DNA from: Pleurodeles waltl
Taxonomy: Eukaryota; Chordata; Amphibia; Caudata; Salamandridae
Direction of reading: 5' to 3'
Assembly: GCF_031143425.1 (NCBI RefSeq)
Contig: NC_090439.1
Span: forward strand, 348,558,027-348,622,026
Length of the DNA: 64,000 bases
This document shows positions 1 to 10,143 of the stretch, one piece after another. Under the pieces are notes generated by a model. The model was given only the letters and a program-made list of their open reading frames with translations, was not told the DNA's origin and ran no database searches. The translations under genes were made by a program, and so were the position numbers. The first letter of the stretch is position 1. Each line of letters opens with the position of its first letter.

Positions 1-618
1 GCGCCGTTTTTTAACACCTGGGTAAGGGCAGGCGTTAAGGGACCTGTGGGCCCGGAAGGAGCCCAGAGATGCCCTCCCCCGCCCCCAGGGACACCCCCTG
101 CCACCCTTGCCCACCCCAGGAGGACACCCAAGGATGGAGGGACCCATCCCAGGGAAGTAAAGGTAAGTTCGGGTTTTTCTGATTTTTTTTGTGGCATAGG
201 GGGGCCTGATTTGGGCCCCCCTACATGCCACTATGCCCAATTACCATGCCCAGGGGACATAAGTCCCCTGGGCATGGCCACTGGGCAAGGGGGCATGACT
301 CCTGTCTTTGCTAAGACAGGAGTCATGTCAATGGAGGTTGGGCGTCAAAAAAAATGGCGCAAATCCGGTTTGAGGCCTGAATTTTGCCTCAGACCTGACT
401 TGCCCCATTTTTTGATGCACAACCCCCATTTTCCCATACGCCGGCGCTGCCTGGTGTGAGTCATTTTTTTTGACGCACACCAGTCCGCAGCGCCGGCTAT
501 CGTCATTCCATAAATAAGGCGCCTGCATAGCGCGTTGGCATGGCGTTAGCTGGCGGTAACATTTTTGACGCACAACTGCGTTGGCGCAGTTGTGCGTCAA
601 AAAGTATAAATATGGGCC
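1..618. repeat. Short inverted-repeat (MITE-like) element, truncated by the window edge
   Basis: The right end reads ATAAATATGGGCC, the same style of terminus (GGGCC followed by an AT-rich ATTTAC-like stretch, in either orientation) seen at the other short elements in this window. The body is non-coding and rich in short inverted copies of a TTTTTGACGCACA-type word, for example near 465-480 and 562-603. The left end is outside the window, so no target duplication can be checked. A Harbinger-type non-autonomous element is the likeliest class, by inference from the termini only. Confidence 0.45.
562..603. repeat. Perfect 19-bp inverted repeat with 4-nt loop
   Basis: The arm at 562-580 is the exact reverse complement of the arm at 585-603, separated by TTGG. 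It sits at the inner edge of the terminus of the element ending at 618 and could form a strong hairpin in DNA or RNA. Confidence 0.9.
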
Positions 619-1711
619 TCAGTGTCTCTACGGCTACCACCATTCATTTTGTGCCTCATGCCCTGTTTGGCACTTCGTTTCTCAAGTGCCAGCTTTCTTT
701 GTCCTAAAGCCAGGGCTCTCTCTCCAGTTCCATTGGTGCCATTTCAGCTTGAAGGGATCTCCTGCTGCTGTGTGAGCTCACCACAATGCTCTCTGTAGAG
801 TTCACTCTTGGCCTGGTGTTGGGGTGAAGAACATTCTCCTCCTCCCCTCTTTCTTTTTCCCCACTACCTTTGGGTATCCTTTTTTCCAGTGCTGGTGGGG
901 CTCTGTGGGCTTCCTCTGAAGCCTTGAGAGCCTTCACCAGACCCTCTGTCTTTACCTTTTTTCCCACAGTGATTCCTCTGTCCTTACTCAACTCCATCAG
1001 ATCCTTCCTTTTGAGGATCTACAGAGTGGCCATATCAAGCTCAATGTTCCCTTTGTTAACTGTGACTTCTGGGAACATTTTCTAAAACTTTTCGAACTCT
1101 TTCAAACTTTTGGAAACTCTGTCACAACTTTTGGAAACTCCTTTAAAAGTTCAGCAACTCCTTGAACAAATGTCTCTGCAGACTGTGCAACTCGACAACT
1201 GCTTTGGAAAACACGAGGACTTATTTTCTAGCTGTCTACCGATGCGGATTCCCAGAGGCCTTAATTTCAACAACTGTATGGTACTGATAAACACAAGTTC
1301 TGGATCCCACCCCCAGGCATCAGTGTGCAGAAATGTTGTATGTTATGTGATGTGGTTGTGCAAACTTACAGTAGAATATACTTACCACCCCTTTAGTGCC
1401 CTTGGAATTCATCTGTCAAACCATCAATCAATTGTGGGTGTTTGTGGCACTGAGCAGCAAGGCTTACACAGTGGTGCTGTTAATCATTTAAACAGCACCA
1501 AAACACCTGAGGCCAAAATCGACACAACACTCAAGAAATTCAACACCCATTTTTAAAAATAGAGTGTATTTTTATGAAGTTTTCAACACTAGAACAAAAA
1601 AAGATCAACCAGAGGGTTCTGGAGATATAAATTTTCCAAGCAGTAATAACTCAGAGCAATTTCACTCAACTATGAACAAGCCTTGGCAAAGCCAATAAAT
1701 TAGACACAGAG
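619..1711. other. Unassigned non-coding stretch
   Basis: No gene, splice-flanked exon or classifiable repeat was recognised. The open frames here are short and show no family motif. Around 1085-1150 the word ACTTTTGGAAACTC recurs, which suggests degraded repeat material. Confidence 0.4.
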
Positions 1712-2267
1712 GGCCTCATTTACGAGGCCCTAGCAGCACACTGCACCACAGGACCGTCATTTTTTCTACACTCTGGTGCGTGGCTTTTTATGGCCTTGTA
1801 AATATAGCCCACTTTCAGGTATAAAAGTGCGTGAAAGGGGTATTCCATGGGTGTTGCTTGGGGTATTCCCACGCAACACCCATAGACCCAGAAGGAATCT
1901 GATGCATTCCCAGATTTAGGGTGTGTCAGATTCCTACGCCACGTCAGGGGTGGCGTAAGAATGACACAATAGGGAGAAATATCTTTATTTCTCCTTGTTT
2001 CTTCCTTCACTTCACATAGAAAGCGAAAAACACCTCTTGTTATGGTTTTTGTGTCCCTTCCTGCATAAAAACAATCATCCCCGCAACACAGGCATCCCTG
2101 CACCATGGTGCAAGGGTGCATGCATTTGCACTAGGCAGCAATTTGTGCACCAGCGCATGGGGAAAGGACACAGATGTGTGCATTTCTGCCCTTTTACCAG
2201 TAGTGCTGGGTAGCACATCAAGGCATTTGCAGTTCCTGCCTCCGCCACAGGCCTTGTAAATGAGGCC
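1712..2267. repeat. MITE with terminal inverted repeats, family 1 copy
   Basis: The left end (GGCCTCATTTACGAGGC) and the right end (GCCTTGTAAATGAGGCC) are near-perfect inverted copies, giving an element of about 556 bp. The interior contains an internal TGTAAATATAGCCC block and segments shared with the copy at 12066-12614: GGAATCTGATGCATTCCCAG, GGAGAAATATCTTTA, and AAACACCTCT followed by AAAACAATCATCCCC. It has no coding capacity. Terminus style suggests a Harbinger-like non-autonomous DNA transposon; no clean short target duplication was found at this copy, so the class is an inference. Confidence 0.7.
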
Positions 2268-3188
2268 AAGACATGTTTTAAAAAATAAATTAGTTATGTG
2301 TCAATGTGCTCGATTACAAGTACTTGAAGAGACCAGCTCTGGCAGGGACCAAGCTGGAGGAGCAGCAAGGTCCTCAAGAACAGTTACCTTCACAGAAGAA
2401 GCAGTCCTTTGTCCTTCAATGGCAGTTTCACATTTGAAGTTTGCCTTTTGGGCTAGTAACTGTGTGTCTCTCTGAAGGAGGGAGGTTACACCTCTCTCCA
2501 ATGCAGGCCCCTATTCTCCTATTGTGTTCTTTCCTGGGAGTTGTTAACACGTCTCCCCGGCGGGCAGAAAGGCAGGACAAGCCCCATATACATCAGTAAA
2601 GAGGCACTGGAATCCTTGAGCAACTAAAGTGGCTACTTCTAAAGTTGTATTTGCCCATCAGTGCTATTAAATTTGATTGAACCATGAAATCGGATTTAAT
2701 GCATTGATTCTTTTGATACCAAACACTACCAACCTTAGTAGTCCCATTCTGAAGTAAGTAGGGCTGGGATGCAAGCCTGTAACTTTGTTCTTGTCAATGT
2801 GTTGTAATTTAGTAGCAATTAGATTAAGCATTAGCAGAAGACATCTTGTATTTAGCAACTATTGTGAACATTTTGCGGAATCCATTTGTATTCATGGCAG
2901 CCATTATCTCTGCCACATGCTGCCATGTGCTCGCCATGTGCTCTGTCTTACCTTCCTGTTAACTACTCTTGAACATCTGTCTAGTGACAAGTTATATTTA
3001 GCATCCCCCACTTTCGCACATGCCCAGTAAGGTCTGCAGCTGTTAGTAATTAGTAACAGACTGTAATGTGTCTACTAGTCCTTGAAAACGGTTAGCCCCT
3101 CCTACCTGTCGACTGTGCATTTCCATATTACCTTATATGTATATTAGTCTTGCTTCTATAATTGTAACACCTTCTTTTTAGCCCCTAC
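2268..3188. other. Unassigned non-coding stretch
   Basis: Moderately AT-rich sequence without recognisable coding or repeat features. Short open frames have no family resemblance. Confidence 0.4.
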
Positions 3189-3990
3189 TGTCACGACTTA
3201 CGTGCTGCTTGCGCCAGGAAACCGCAGATCTAGTGGCGTGGGTCTTGAAGGTTCGGCTTTGGCCAAGAAAGGGGCGACTCTAGTGCCAAAAAACCCAAAA
3301 AAGGGGAAAAAAACTCCAAACAGTGGATTCCTGAAACAAGAACAAAAACAGGAATCAAAAAGATACAAAAATGCTGGTAGAAACAAATTTGACAAGATCC
3401 AGAACCGAAGGCTAAGAATCAGGAGCGAAGACACAATCAGAGCAGATAGTGTTGCAGCGCAAGGAAAAAGAGAAAACAGAGCCCTTATATACCAAGAAAC
3501 AGGAAGTGACCAACAGGAAGTAAAAAGACACCATCTTAGATAGGGAAGAAGTACATAGGATAGAATAGAACAGGAACCATAGAAAAATAGGGAACAAGGA
3601 ATGCTGGGAAGAAAAAGGTAACATGGGAAGGGGGAAAGACATAAAGAAAGGTCAGAAAAATGCCTCAGAAAGGAAGGAAGAAAAAGAAGAAGAAAAAGAA
3701 GAAAAAGAAACAGGTAAGGAGGGGTCAAGGGAAAACGGGGACGCAACAGAAGGCAGAGCGAGGCCCCAAGTAAAATCTGGGGCCTCGCGCTGTGCAGAGA
3801 AGGCTCGGGGCGCGCTGCGTCCCGAGAACGCGCTGTGCGACACCTGCGTGGGTATAAAAGGGCCATGCTCTCTTAGTTCAGTGTGCTACTTCAAACATTA
3901 CCGAAGGGTGCTGTTTGAACTGTAGTACCACCTCTTGAGGTTTAATAAACGTTGTCTTTTATTTCAGTTTCTGTGTCAACTTCTTCCTAT
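3189..3990 (+). mobile_element. LTR-like remnant with TATA box and poly(A) signal
   Basis: The stretch begins TGTCACGAC and contains a purine-rich block (about 3640-3730), then TATAAAA at 3853-3859 and AATAAA at 3944-3949, followed by a GT/T-rich tail. A TATA box about 90 bp before a poly(A) signal is the U3-R-U5 arrangement of an LTR. Neither the right boundary nor a target duplication could be fixed, so the limits are approximate and the class is undecided. The long open frames on both strands are by-products of the A/G-rich composition. Confidence 0.45.
3853..3859 (+). promoter_or_regulatory. TATA box of LTR-like remnant
   Basis: TATAAAA followed by GGGCC sits about 90 bp upstream of an AATAAA signal, as expected for an LTR promoter. 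Activity is not implied. Confidence 0.45.
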
Positions 3991-4129
3991 ATGGTCTGAG
4001 GACTTTGTGCAGAGAAGGGCGAACCCCTTGTACTAGCAGGCTTTGCTGAGGCTTACTTCAACAAATGGAGCTACTAGCCTTTCCATAGTAAAAACGATTA
4101 TTTCGAGTTTTTACTGCTGGAACATGTAA

Positions 4130-4600
4130 AATTACAATTTCCACCTTTTAACATATAGCATCCTGCCCTAGGGCTTGTTAGACCTACCATAGGGGTGACT
4201 AAAATACATTAAAACGAAAGGTTTGGGCAGTTACTTTAAATAGCAAAGTCGAGCTAGCAGTTTTAAGCTGCCCTTCAAGTCCGCAGGGGCAGACTCAGCC
4301 ATGTTTTTTTACCTTGTCATGTTTTTGGGGGCACATCTAGTACTGTAGTCCATGAACGATATCTCAACCCTACAGGCTTTGGGTACCCTTGATACCATAT
4401 ACTAGGGACTTACAAGTAAGTCGAGTTATGCCTATTTGAGACAAACCAATAAAAATACAGCATTTTAATGGTCAGAGCACATCCACTGAGTTCTGTTTAA
4501 TAGGGCAATTCAAAGCCTATTACACCAGTCAAAATAGGGGCATAAAGTGGGGAGTAAACCTTAAAAAAGGCTGTTACCTGACACTCCCCGAGTAATTTTA
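4130..4600 (-). mobile_element. Fragment of the Gmr1-type LTR family
   Basis: The order of short conserved blocks follows the 5' part of the LTRs at 28.3-28.9, 33.8-34.3 and 41.7-42.1 kb: CCTGCCCTAGGGCTTGTTAG, then ATAGGGGTGACT, then GGTACCCTTGATACCA with GGGACTTAC, then a GTGGGG-type end. Identity is low by eye and neither LTR terminus survives, so this is an old, diverged fragment. Confidence 0.45.
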
Positions 4601-5282
4601 GGACTTGAAGAGCTACAGCCTCCTTTGCCTAAGCATGCTCATTTTGCAAACTCATTTTTTGAGGCATGACCCATGTGTACCCACTTAGGGGAATCGGATA
4701 GCCTGGCCTTACAACTTGATACCAGAACTGCATCAGTCCCTTTTGTCTAACAGACAAGAGGTTGGACAAGATTACTGGAGATCCCAACTGCATCTTTGTG
4801 CAAAGTATGCATAAGAAGTCCACAAACAGCCACAGGGTTTCAGCTGGTCCCATTTCTTGGAAGCTTAAGTATGACAGGTTAGGATGACTTCTACATATCA
4901 ACTAGGGGTGGGAGATGAGCTCTGCACCGCTGACAGAGTTAACAGATTTTTTCAAAGTCAGCGGAGTGGAGCTCACTGGTGGGGAGAGAGAGTCTACCCA
5001 ACACTTTGCTTTCTAATGGTCGGCGTTGAACTACTGCTGCAATCTGCAAGCTGCTGGTAAGGGCCACACCATCTCTGGTTCCAGGGTCCTCCCTCCTTTT
5101 ACTGTCCAGTGTCCTCACTGCAGCCAGAGAGCAAGGGGCAGAGGGAGGCCCCAGCAACATTCGATCTTTGCTGTGTCTCTTATCTGTGCCCCGGGATGGG
5201 TTGAGGACATAAATGACGAGGGAGCAGATGTAAAAGTCCCTAGTGTCTCCTTGCGCCACGGTAGTGTCATTTTTTTATGTTA
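4601..5282. other. Unassigned non-coding stretch
   Basis: No gene or recognised repeat. The open frames on both strands around 5026-5283 overlap each other and show no family motif. Confidence 0.35.
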
Positions 5283-5760
5283 ATGTGGCCCAACAAGGCC
5301 AACATCGCCACGACAAATTTACAAAGTGGCACAGTGCATTCACTGCACCACTAACCCTTTGTGCTGCATTATGCCTGCACCAGGCATAATGTATGCAAAG
5401 TGAGCATTCCCCTATTAGAAGGGCTTAAAAAATGGTGCAAAGAAATCTAAAAGATTCCTTTGCGTCATTTTTTCCAGAACTTTTAATGCCGGCTCAGAGC
5501 AGGCGTTGAATGGATGCACAGCATTGTTTACAATGGGCCTCAATGGGCTTTGTAGGATTAGCGTCAACATTTTTTATGCTAATCCTGCAAAGCTCCGAAC
5601 TAGCGTTAACATTTTGACTCTAGTTCCCTAAATACTGTCATGGTGCGCCATATCATAATTATGGCAAACAAATGGTGGTGTTAAGCAGGTGCCAAGGGGC
5701 GCAAGAAAAGTGGCACTGCTCTGGGTGCAGCACCACTGTTCTTATATCCGGCCCCAGATT
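5283..5760. repeat. MITE-like repeat with internal inverted words
   Basis: The left edge has TGGCCCAACAAGGCC and the right edge CCGGCCCCAGATTTATTAAG, both carrying the GGCC plus AT-rich signature used by the other short elements here. The interior contains inverted pairs such as ATGCCTGCACCAGGCAT (about 5369-5385) and TTAGCGTCAAC / ATGCTAATCC. Boundaries are approximate and no target duplication was confirmed. Confidence 0.4.
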
Positions 5761-6387
5761 TATTAAGGATTTGCTTGTCCCAACGTGATGCAAAGTAACA
5801 CAAACCACTGCAAAATGGAGAAGTATTTTGGACTGGAAATGTGAACTTTTCTTAGCACAAATTTTTTTTTCTGGTGCTTTGCCTTGCTTTGATCTAGGGG
5901 CCATTGCTTGGGCTGATCAGTGAAACACCCAAAGCCTAGATCTTTTAAGCGAGTCAGACCGGGTTCTGCATCAAAAACAAATGCGTCCTTTAGTCAGGCA
6001 TTAGGGAGGGGAAATGTTTTCATTTAAATAAAAAAAACATGGAATGCATGAGTGCTTTAGTGAGTTGCCCACATCCAATGCGTGGTATTTTTCTGAAATG
6101 TGCACAGGCATTAGAATTCATACAAGAAGGGTATGCTTCCAGTGCAGATCATATGCTAGACAATGCACATTGACTTAAGCATAGTTTTTCGCAACAGACA
6201 GTCTTTCTTTTACCTGGACCAGGAAATGACAGTAGCAGCGAGCCTATCTTAGTAAATATGGCTCAGAACTTGTTCTCTCTCTTGCACAATTCAGCACAGC
6301 CAATTTGGTTGCCTGGCTCTGTTACAAATCTCTGATTTGCCTCAGTATCCTGATATCTCTTCAGAGTGTATAATTGACAGAATGTTG
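5761..6387. other. Unassigned non-coding stretch
   Basis: No gene or recognised repeat was seen between the short element and the solo LTR. The last bases supply the left copy of the LTR target duplication. Confidence 0.4.
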
Positions 6388-6392
6388 ACTAT

Positions 6393-8599
6393 TGTTAGAC
6401 CTGGAATCCTAGGCGTGGGCTCCCCTGTCTTTTTTGCCTCTGCCTCCCATGTTTTGACTGTGTGCTGGACTCTGTGTTGTTTTTGGTAGTCTGGGCACTT
6501 TACCACTGCTGACCAGTGCTAAATTCCAAGTGCTCCTGTGTAAAATTGTATTGGTGATTGGCTTTTTCATGATTGGCATATTTGATTTACTAGTAAGTCC
6601 CCAGTAGAGTGCACTAGAGGTTTCCCGGGCGTGTAAATCAAATGCTACTAGTGGGCCTGCAGCACTGGTTGTGCCTCTCACATTAGTAGCCCTGTAAACA
6701 TGGCTCAGACCTGCCACTGCGGTGTCTGTGTGTGCAGTTTTAAACTGCCAATTCGATTTGGCAAGTGTACCCACTTGCCAGGCCTAAACCTTCCATTTTT
6801 CCACATGTAAGGCACCCCTAAGGTAGGCCTGAGGTAGCCCCATGTGCAGGGTGTAGTGTATGTTAGAGGTAGGACATGTACTGATGTGTTTTGCATGTCC
6901 TAATAGTGAAATACTGCTAAATACAGTTTTCACTGTTGCCAGGCCTATCTCTATCATAGGTTAACATGGCTTTAAATAACTTTAAAGTGCAGATTCCCTT
7001 TGGAGCAGATAGAAATCTGGAGTTTGGTGTCTCTGAACTCACAATTAAAAAAAAACCCATATTTTAGTGAAGTAGATTTTTAGATTGTTAGTTTGAAAAT
7101 ACCACTTCTAGAAAGTGGGAATTTATTTGCTTAAACCATTTTGTGACTTGGCCTGTTTGTGAATTCCCTCTAGACAGTGACACAAAGCAAGCTGGGGTGC
7201 AGCCTGCATATCCTGATGAGCCACCTGAGCTAGAGTGGAGAGAGGTATGGTCACTTACACCTGAATGGGCTGTGCCTACCCTCTCACAATGCAGTCTCCA
7301 ACCCCCTGGTGTGTGACTGGGGCCTGGCCTGGGCAAGGCAGGATCTTGTGAACAACAGAGACTTTCCTTTGATGTTTGCCAACTTTATATGCAGAAAGGG
7401 GTATAAGTAGTGGACCCAAAACCCCAGACTTTAGATGTCTTCAAGATCACTTCTGGATTCAAGAGGAACCTCTGCCAAGGAGAAGAGCTAAAGAGCTGAG
7501 GAGAAGTGCTGCCCCTGCCTGTGACTGTGCTCTGTTGGACTATTCTGCAGTTGCTCCTTCTGCCTGTGAAAGGGGACAAAGACTGGACTTTGTTGTGGAT
7601 TCCTGCTTGAGAAGAATCTCCAATGGCTTGGACTAAGCTTGCCTCCTCTTTTGGAGTTTCAGGGCCATCAAAGACTTCCTCTGCCAACACCAGGACTCTC
7701 TGCTGAGACTCCTGCCCTGCCAAGTGGTGTCCTATCCAGTCCCTGGACCCTTGAAAGGTGAAGTTGGCAGAACAAGAGCCGAAATCCATACACAGAAAAC
7801 TGTGCGGGGGAAGTTTTGATGCACAATCTGCAATGTGGCTGATAAATGATGCACCGCCGGCATTGAGGCTGAAATCGAAGCTCCACCTGCATTGCAGTTG
7901 GGATATCTACCCATCGCAGCTGGAGAGACGACGTGCAACACCCGCCTGTGGCCGCTGATAACAACGTAAACCCCACGCAGCACGGTTATCTGACACAGTG
8001 CAACCATATTTCTCACGCATCATCACTGGGTGTCAAAGTCATCCTGACCCTGCACCAATCTGAGGTGCCCCCTCCGGAAATTGATGCATCGCTTCCTAGC
8101 GAGGGAGAAAACGACACATCACAGACTCAACCGGAGAAGAAACGATGCACAGACTCACTTGCAAATAAGGAATCGATGCATCGCTGACTTTTCCGATGCA
8201 CGCTCGCCAGTGTGGCTTTATTTTTTAAGCAAACCAGGTACTTTGTGCAAAATCAACATTTCCATTGTTTTCTATGGTGTAAGACTCTTATTTTTTTGAA
8301 AATTCATATCTTGTCTTGTGTACGTTGGATTTTTTTTATTTTGGTTTTGTATGATTTAGATAAATATTTTCTATTTTTCTAAACTGGTGAGGTGTCCATT
8401 TTGTTATGTTTTCACTGTATTATTGTGTGTGCTTGTACAAATAGTTTACACATTACTTCTAGGATAAGCCTCGAGCCAAGCTACCAAGGGAGTGAGTGTG
8501 GGTTAACCAGGTGTGTTTCTCCTTTGCCCTGACTAGAGTGAGGATCCTTGCTTGGACAGGGGGTAACCTGACTGTCAACCAAAGACCCCATTTCTAGCA
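6393..8599. mobile_element. Complete solo LTR, about 2.2 kb, with 5-bp target duplication
   Basis: The element starts TGTTAG and ends CTAGCA, a TG...CA pair with a near-perfect 6-bp inverted terminus. It is flanked by exact copies of ACTAT at 6388-6392 and 8600-8604. A 5-bp duplication and TG/CA ends are standard for LTR-retroelement integration, and the lack of an internal region identifies a solo LTR formed by LTR-LTR recombination. The sequence is not obviously related to the TGTAGGAAG-type LTRs further right, so it is a second LTR family. The open frames at 7376-7790 and 7668-8187 are not supported as genes. Orientation was not settled. Confidence 0.85.
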
Positions 8600-8604
8600 A
8601 CTAT

Positions 8605-9982
8605 AATAATACCTGTGTGGGAGGTACTTCAATCATGATGCAGGTGCCATCACTGTGCAAAAGCATGTTAAAGTTGCAGAAAGTGTGAAGCTGCTTGTTC
8701 ACTTAACATATCTCCACTGTATGGGTTTCTCAATAAGCCTCTCTGTGCCGCGAAGCAGCCTTGCAACATGACATCATGTGGTGATGTCTGTGTCCCTCAG
8801 CAATAAGTGCTAGGTTTCATAGGGGATATTATTGTGTTATATACCAAAGCACTACTACTCATGGGAAGAACTGTCTGGACCACAGAATGTGGACAATGTA
8901 TCTTTTCAACATCTAGTGTTTGTAGACTGTTGTGTAGACGTGATAAGATGTGGAGTTCACCTCTTCTCAGTAGCCTACTAAAACCTTATTAGATGTTTCC
9001 CTCACTTGCAGAGGCTGGAGACTCATCTTAAGTTTCTATATACCTCGACATTGGGGGTTGCTGAGCCTATTTCTTTGATATCTTCTGATTTATAACTGAA
9101 AATATGTTCTAGCTTAGTAAGCAAAGGCTTTATGCTGATGCATCGATTCTCTCATCAGCTCTCTTCATTCGGTATCTGAAATGAGACCTAATTCTATTTT
9201 GTTCCAATTTAGTTTAGGGAACTTGCGTTATGGAACACAAGTGTTGTATTATTACAATATTACTGTAATTTTAACCAATATTGCTCTCTTTCCTATATTG
9301 ACATACCGATTATTGGATTATATGAACTTTTACTACTGATACTTAAAAGCTTAATACTCATTGAATAAATGATGAAAAGCGAAAGAATTGAAAATAAAAC
9401 TCTAACTCACACACGTTCTTTTTATTGGTTGTACTAAAAGTATTTAATGGTTTATCGCTATGTGTTTTGATGTAGATTATTGCTTCTTTTTCCTTCTCCT
9501 TGTCGATGAACAAAGTTGTATACAACAAGCGGAGGGGGTTATTTCATGAATACAACTGAAGACTTAGATATAGAAAGCTCCATCAAGGTACAATTGTGCT
9601 CAATTATTTGATAACCAACAATCCCATTTAATGAAGAAAAATAGATCCACACATGAAACTCATGCTATTTTTATTGTCTTTGTGGAAAATGGCCTGGTGA
9701 CCAGAAAACAAAAAAAAACATGTAATACTGTCAAGTAATCAGATGAACATTGACTGTAAACATTGATTAATAAAAATGAAAACTTATACCCTATTCATGC
9801 TGTTAACATTGCAGTAGAGGTATTTGTTGAAAAAATGTTTTTAAGTTAAAATGTACTTGTAAAACGTGGCTAAAATGTTGATCCTGAGTTGAAGAGCAAA
9901 TGATTAAAAGAGAGGAGTCCTGGGTTTCCTCTGATAGTGTCCTCATTACAATATTGCATCAACCATGAAGGAGTCCTGAGGT
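8605..9982 (-). other. Downstream flank and probable 3' UTR of LAMA1
   Basis: AT-rich sequence between the solo LTR and the LAMA1 stop codon. The part nearest 9982 should be 3' UTR. Candidate minus-strand AATAAA signals occur at 9670-9675 and 9421-9426. No neighbouring gene was recognised. Confidence 0.5.
9670..9675 (-). terminator. Candidate poly(A) signal for LAMA1
   Basis: AATAAA on the minus strand, about 310 nt after the stop codon. A second copy lies at 9421-9426. Which one is used cannot be told from sequence. Confidence 0.35.
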
Positions 9983-10143
9983 TTAAATGTCTGTTGCAGG
10001 GCAGGAATGAGGGAAGACTCCCGGGTGCTCAAAGGCCTTGCTGAAGTCCTGTGCCTCACTGTATTGTCCTTTTGCCAGTACAAGGTTTCTCATGCATCCA
10101 CGGAATGGCGTCCGGCTTGTCAAGCAGTTTTGTTTAACGTTGG
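9983..10143 (-). CDS. LAMA1: LAMA1 terminal exon, LG5 C-terminus and stop
   Basis: 161 nt of coding sequence, acceptor TTTCTTTGCAG, ending in TAA at 9983-9985. It encodes NVKQNCLTSRTPFRGCMRNL, a Lys/Gln-rich turn, DFSKAFEHPGVFPHSCP and a short ATDI tail. FRGC and HSCP supply the last LG5 disulfide. Its end a few residues after the final cysteine agrees with other LAMA1 chains. Confidence 0.93.

Noticed and set aside
3198..3866. 222-codon open frame, Phe/Leu/Ser-rich, on the minus strand
   Set aside because: It is the complement of an A/G-rich stretch next to an LTR-like promoter and has no domain or codon signal of a gene.
1..9982. A second host gene such as a convergent neighbour of LAMA1
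   Set aside because: No splice-flanked coding segment or recognisable protein was found; only repeats and unassigned sequence are visible.
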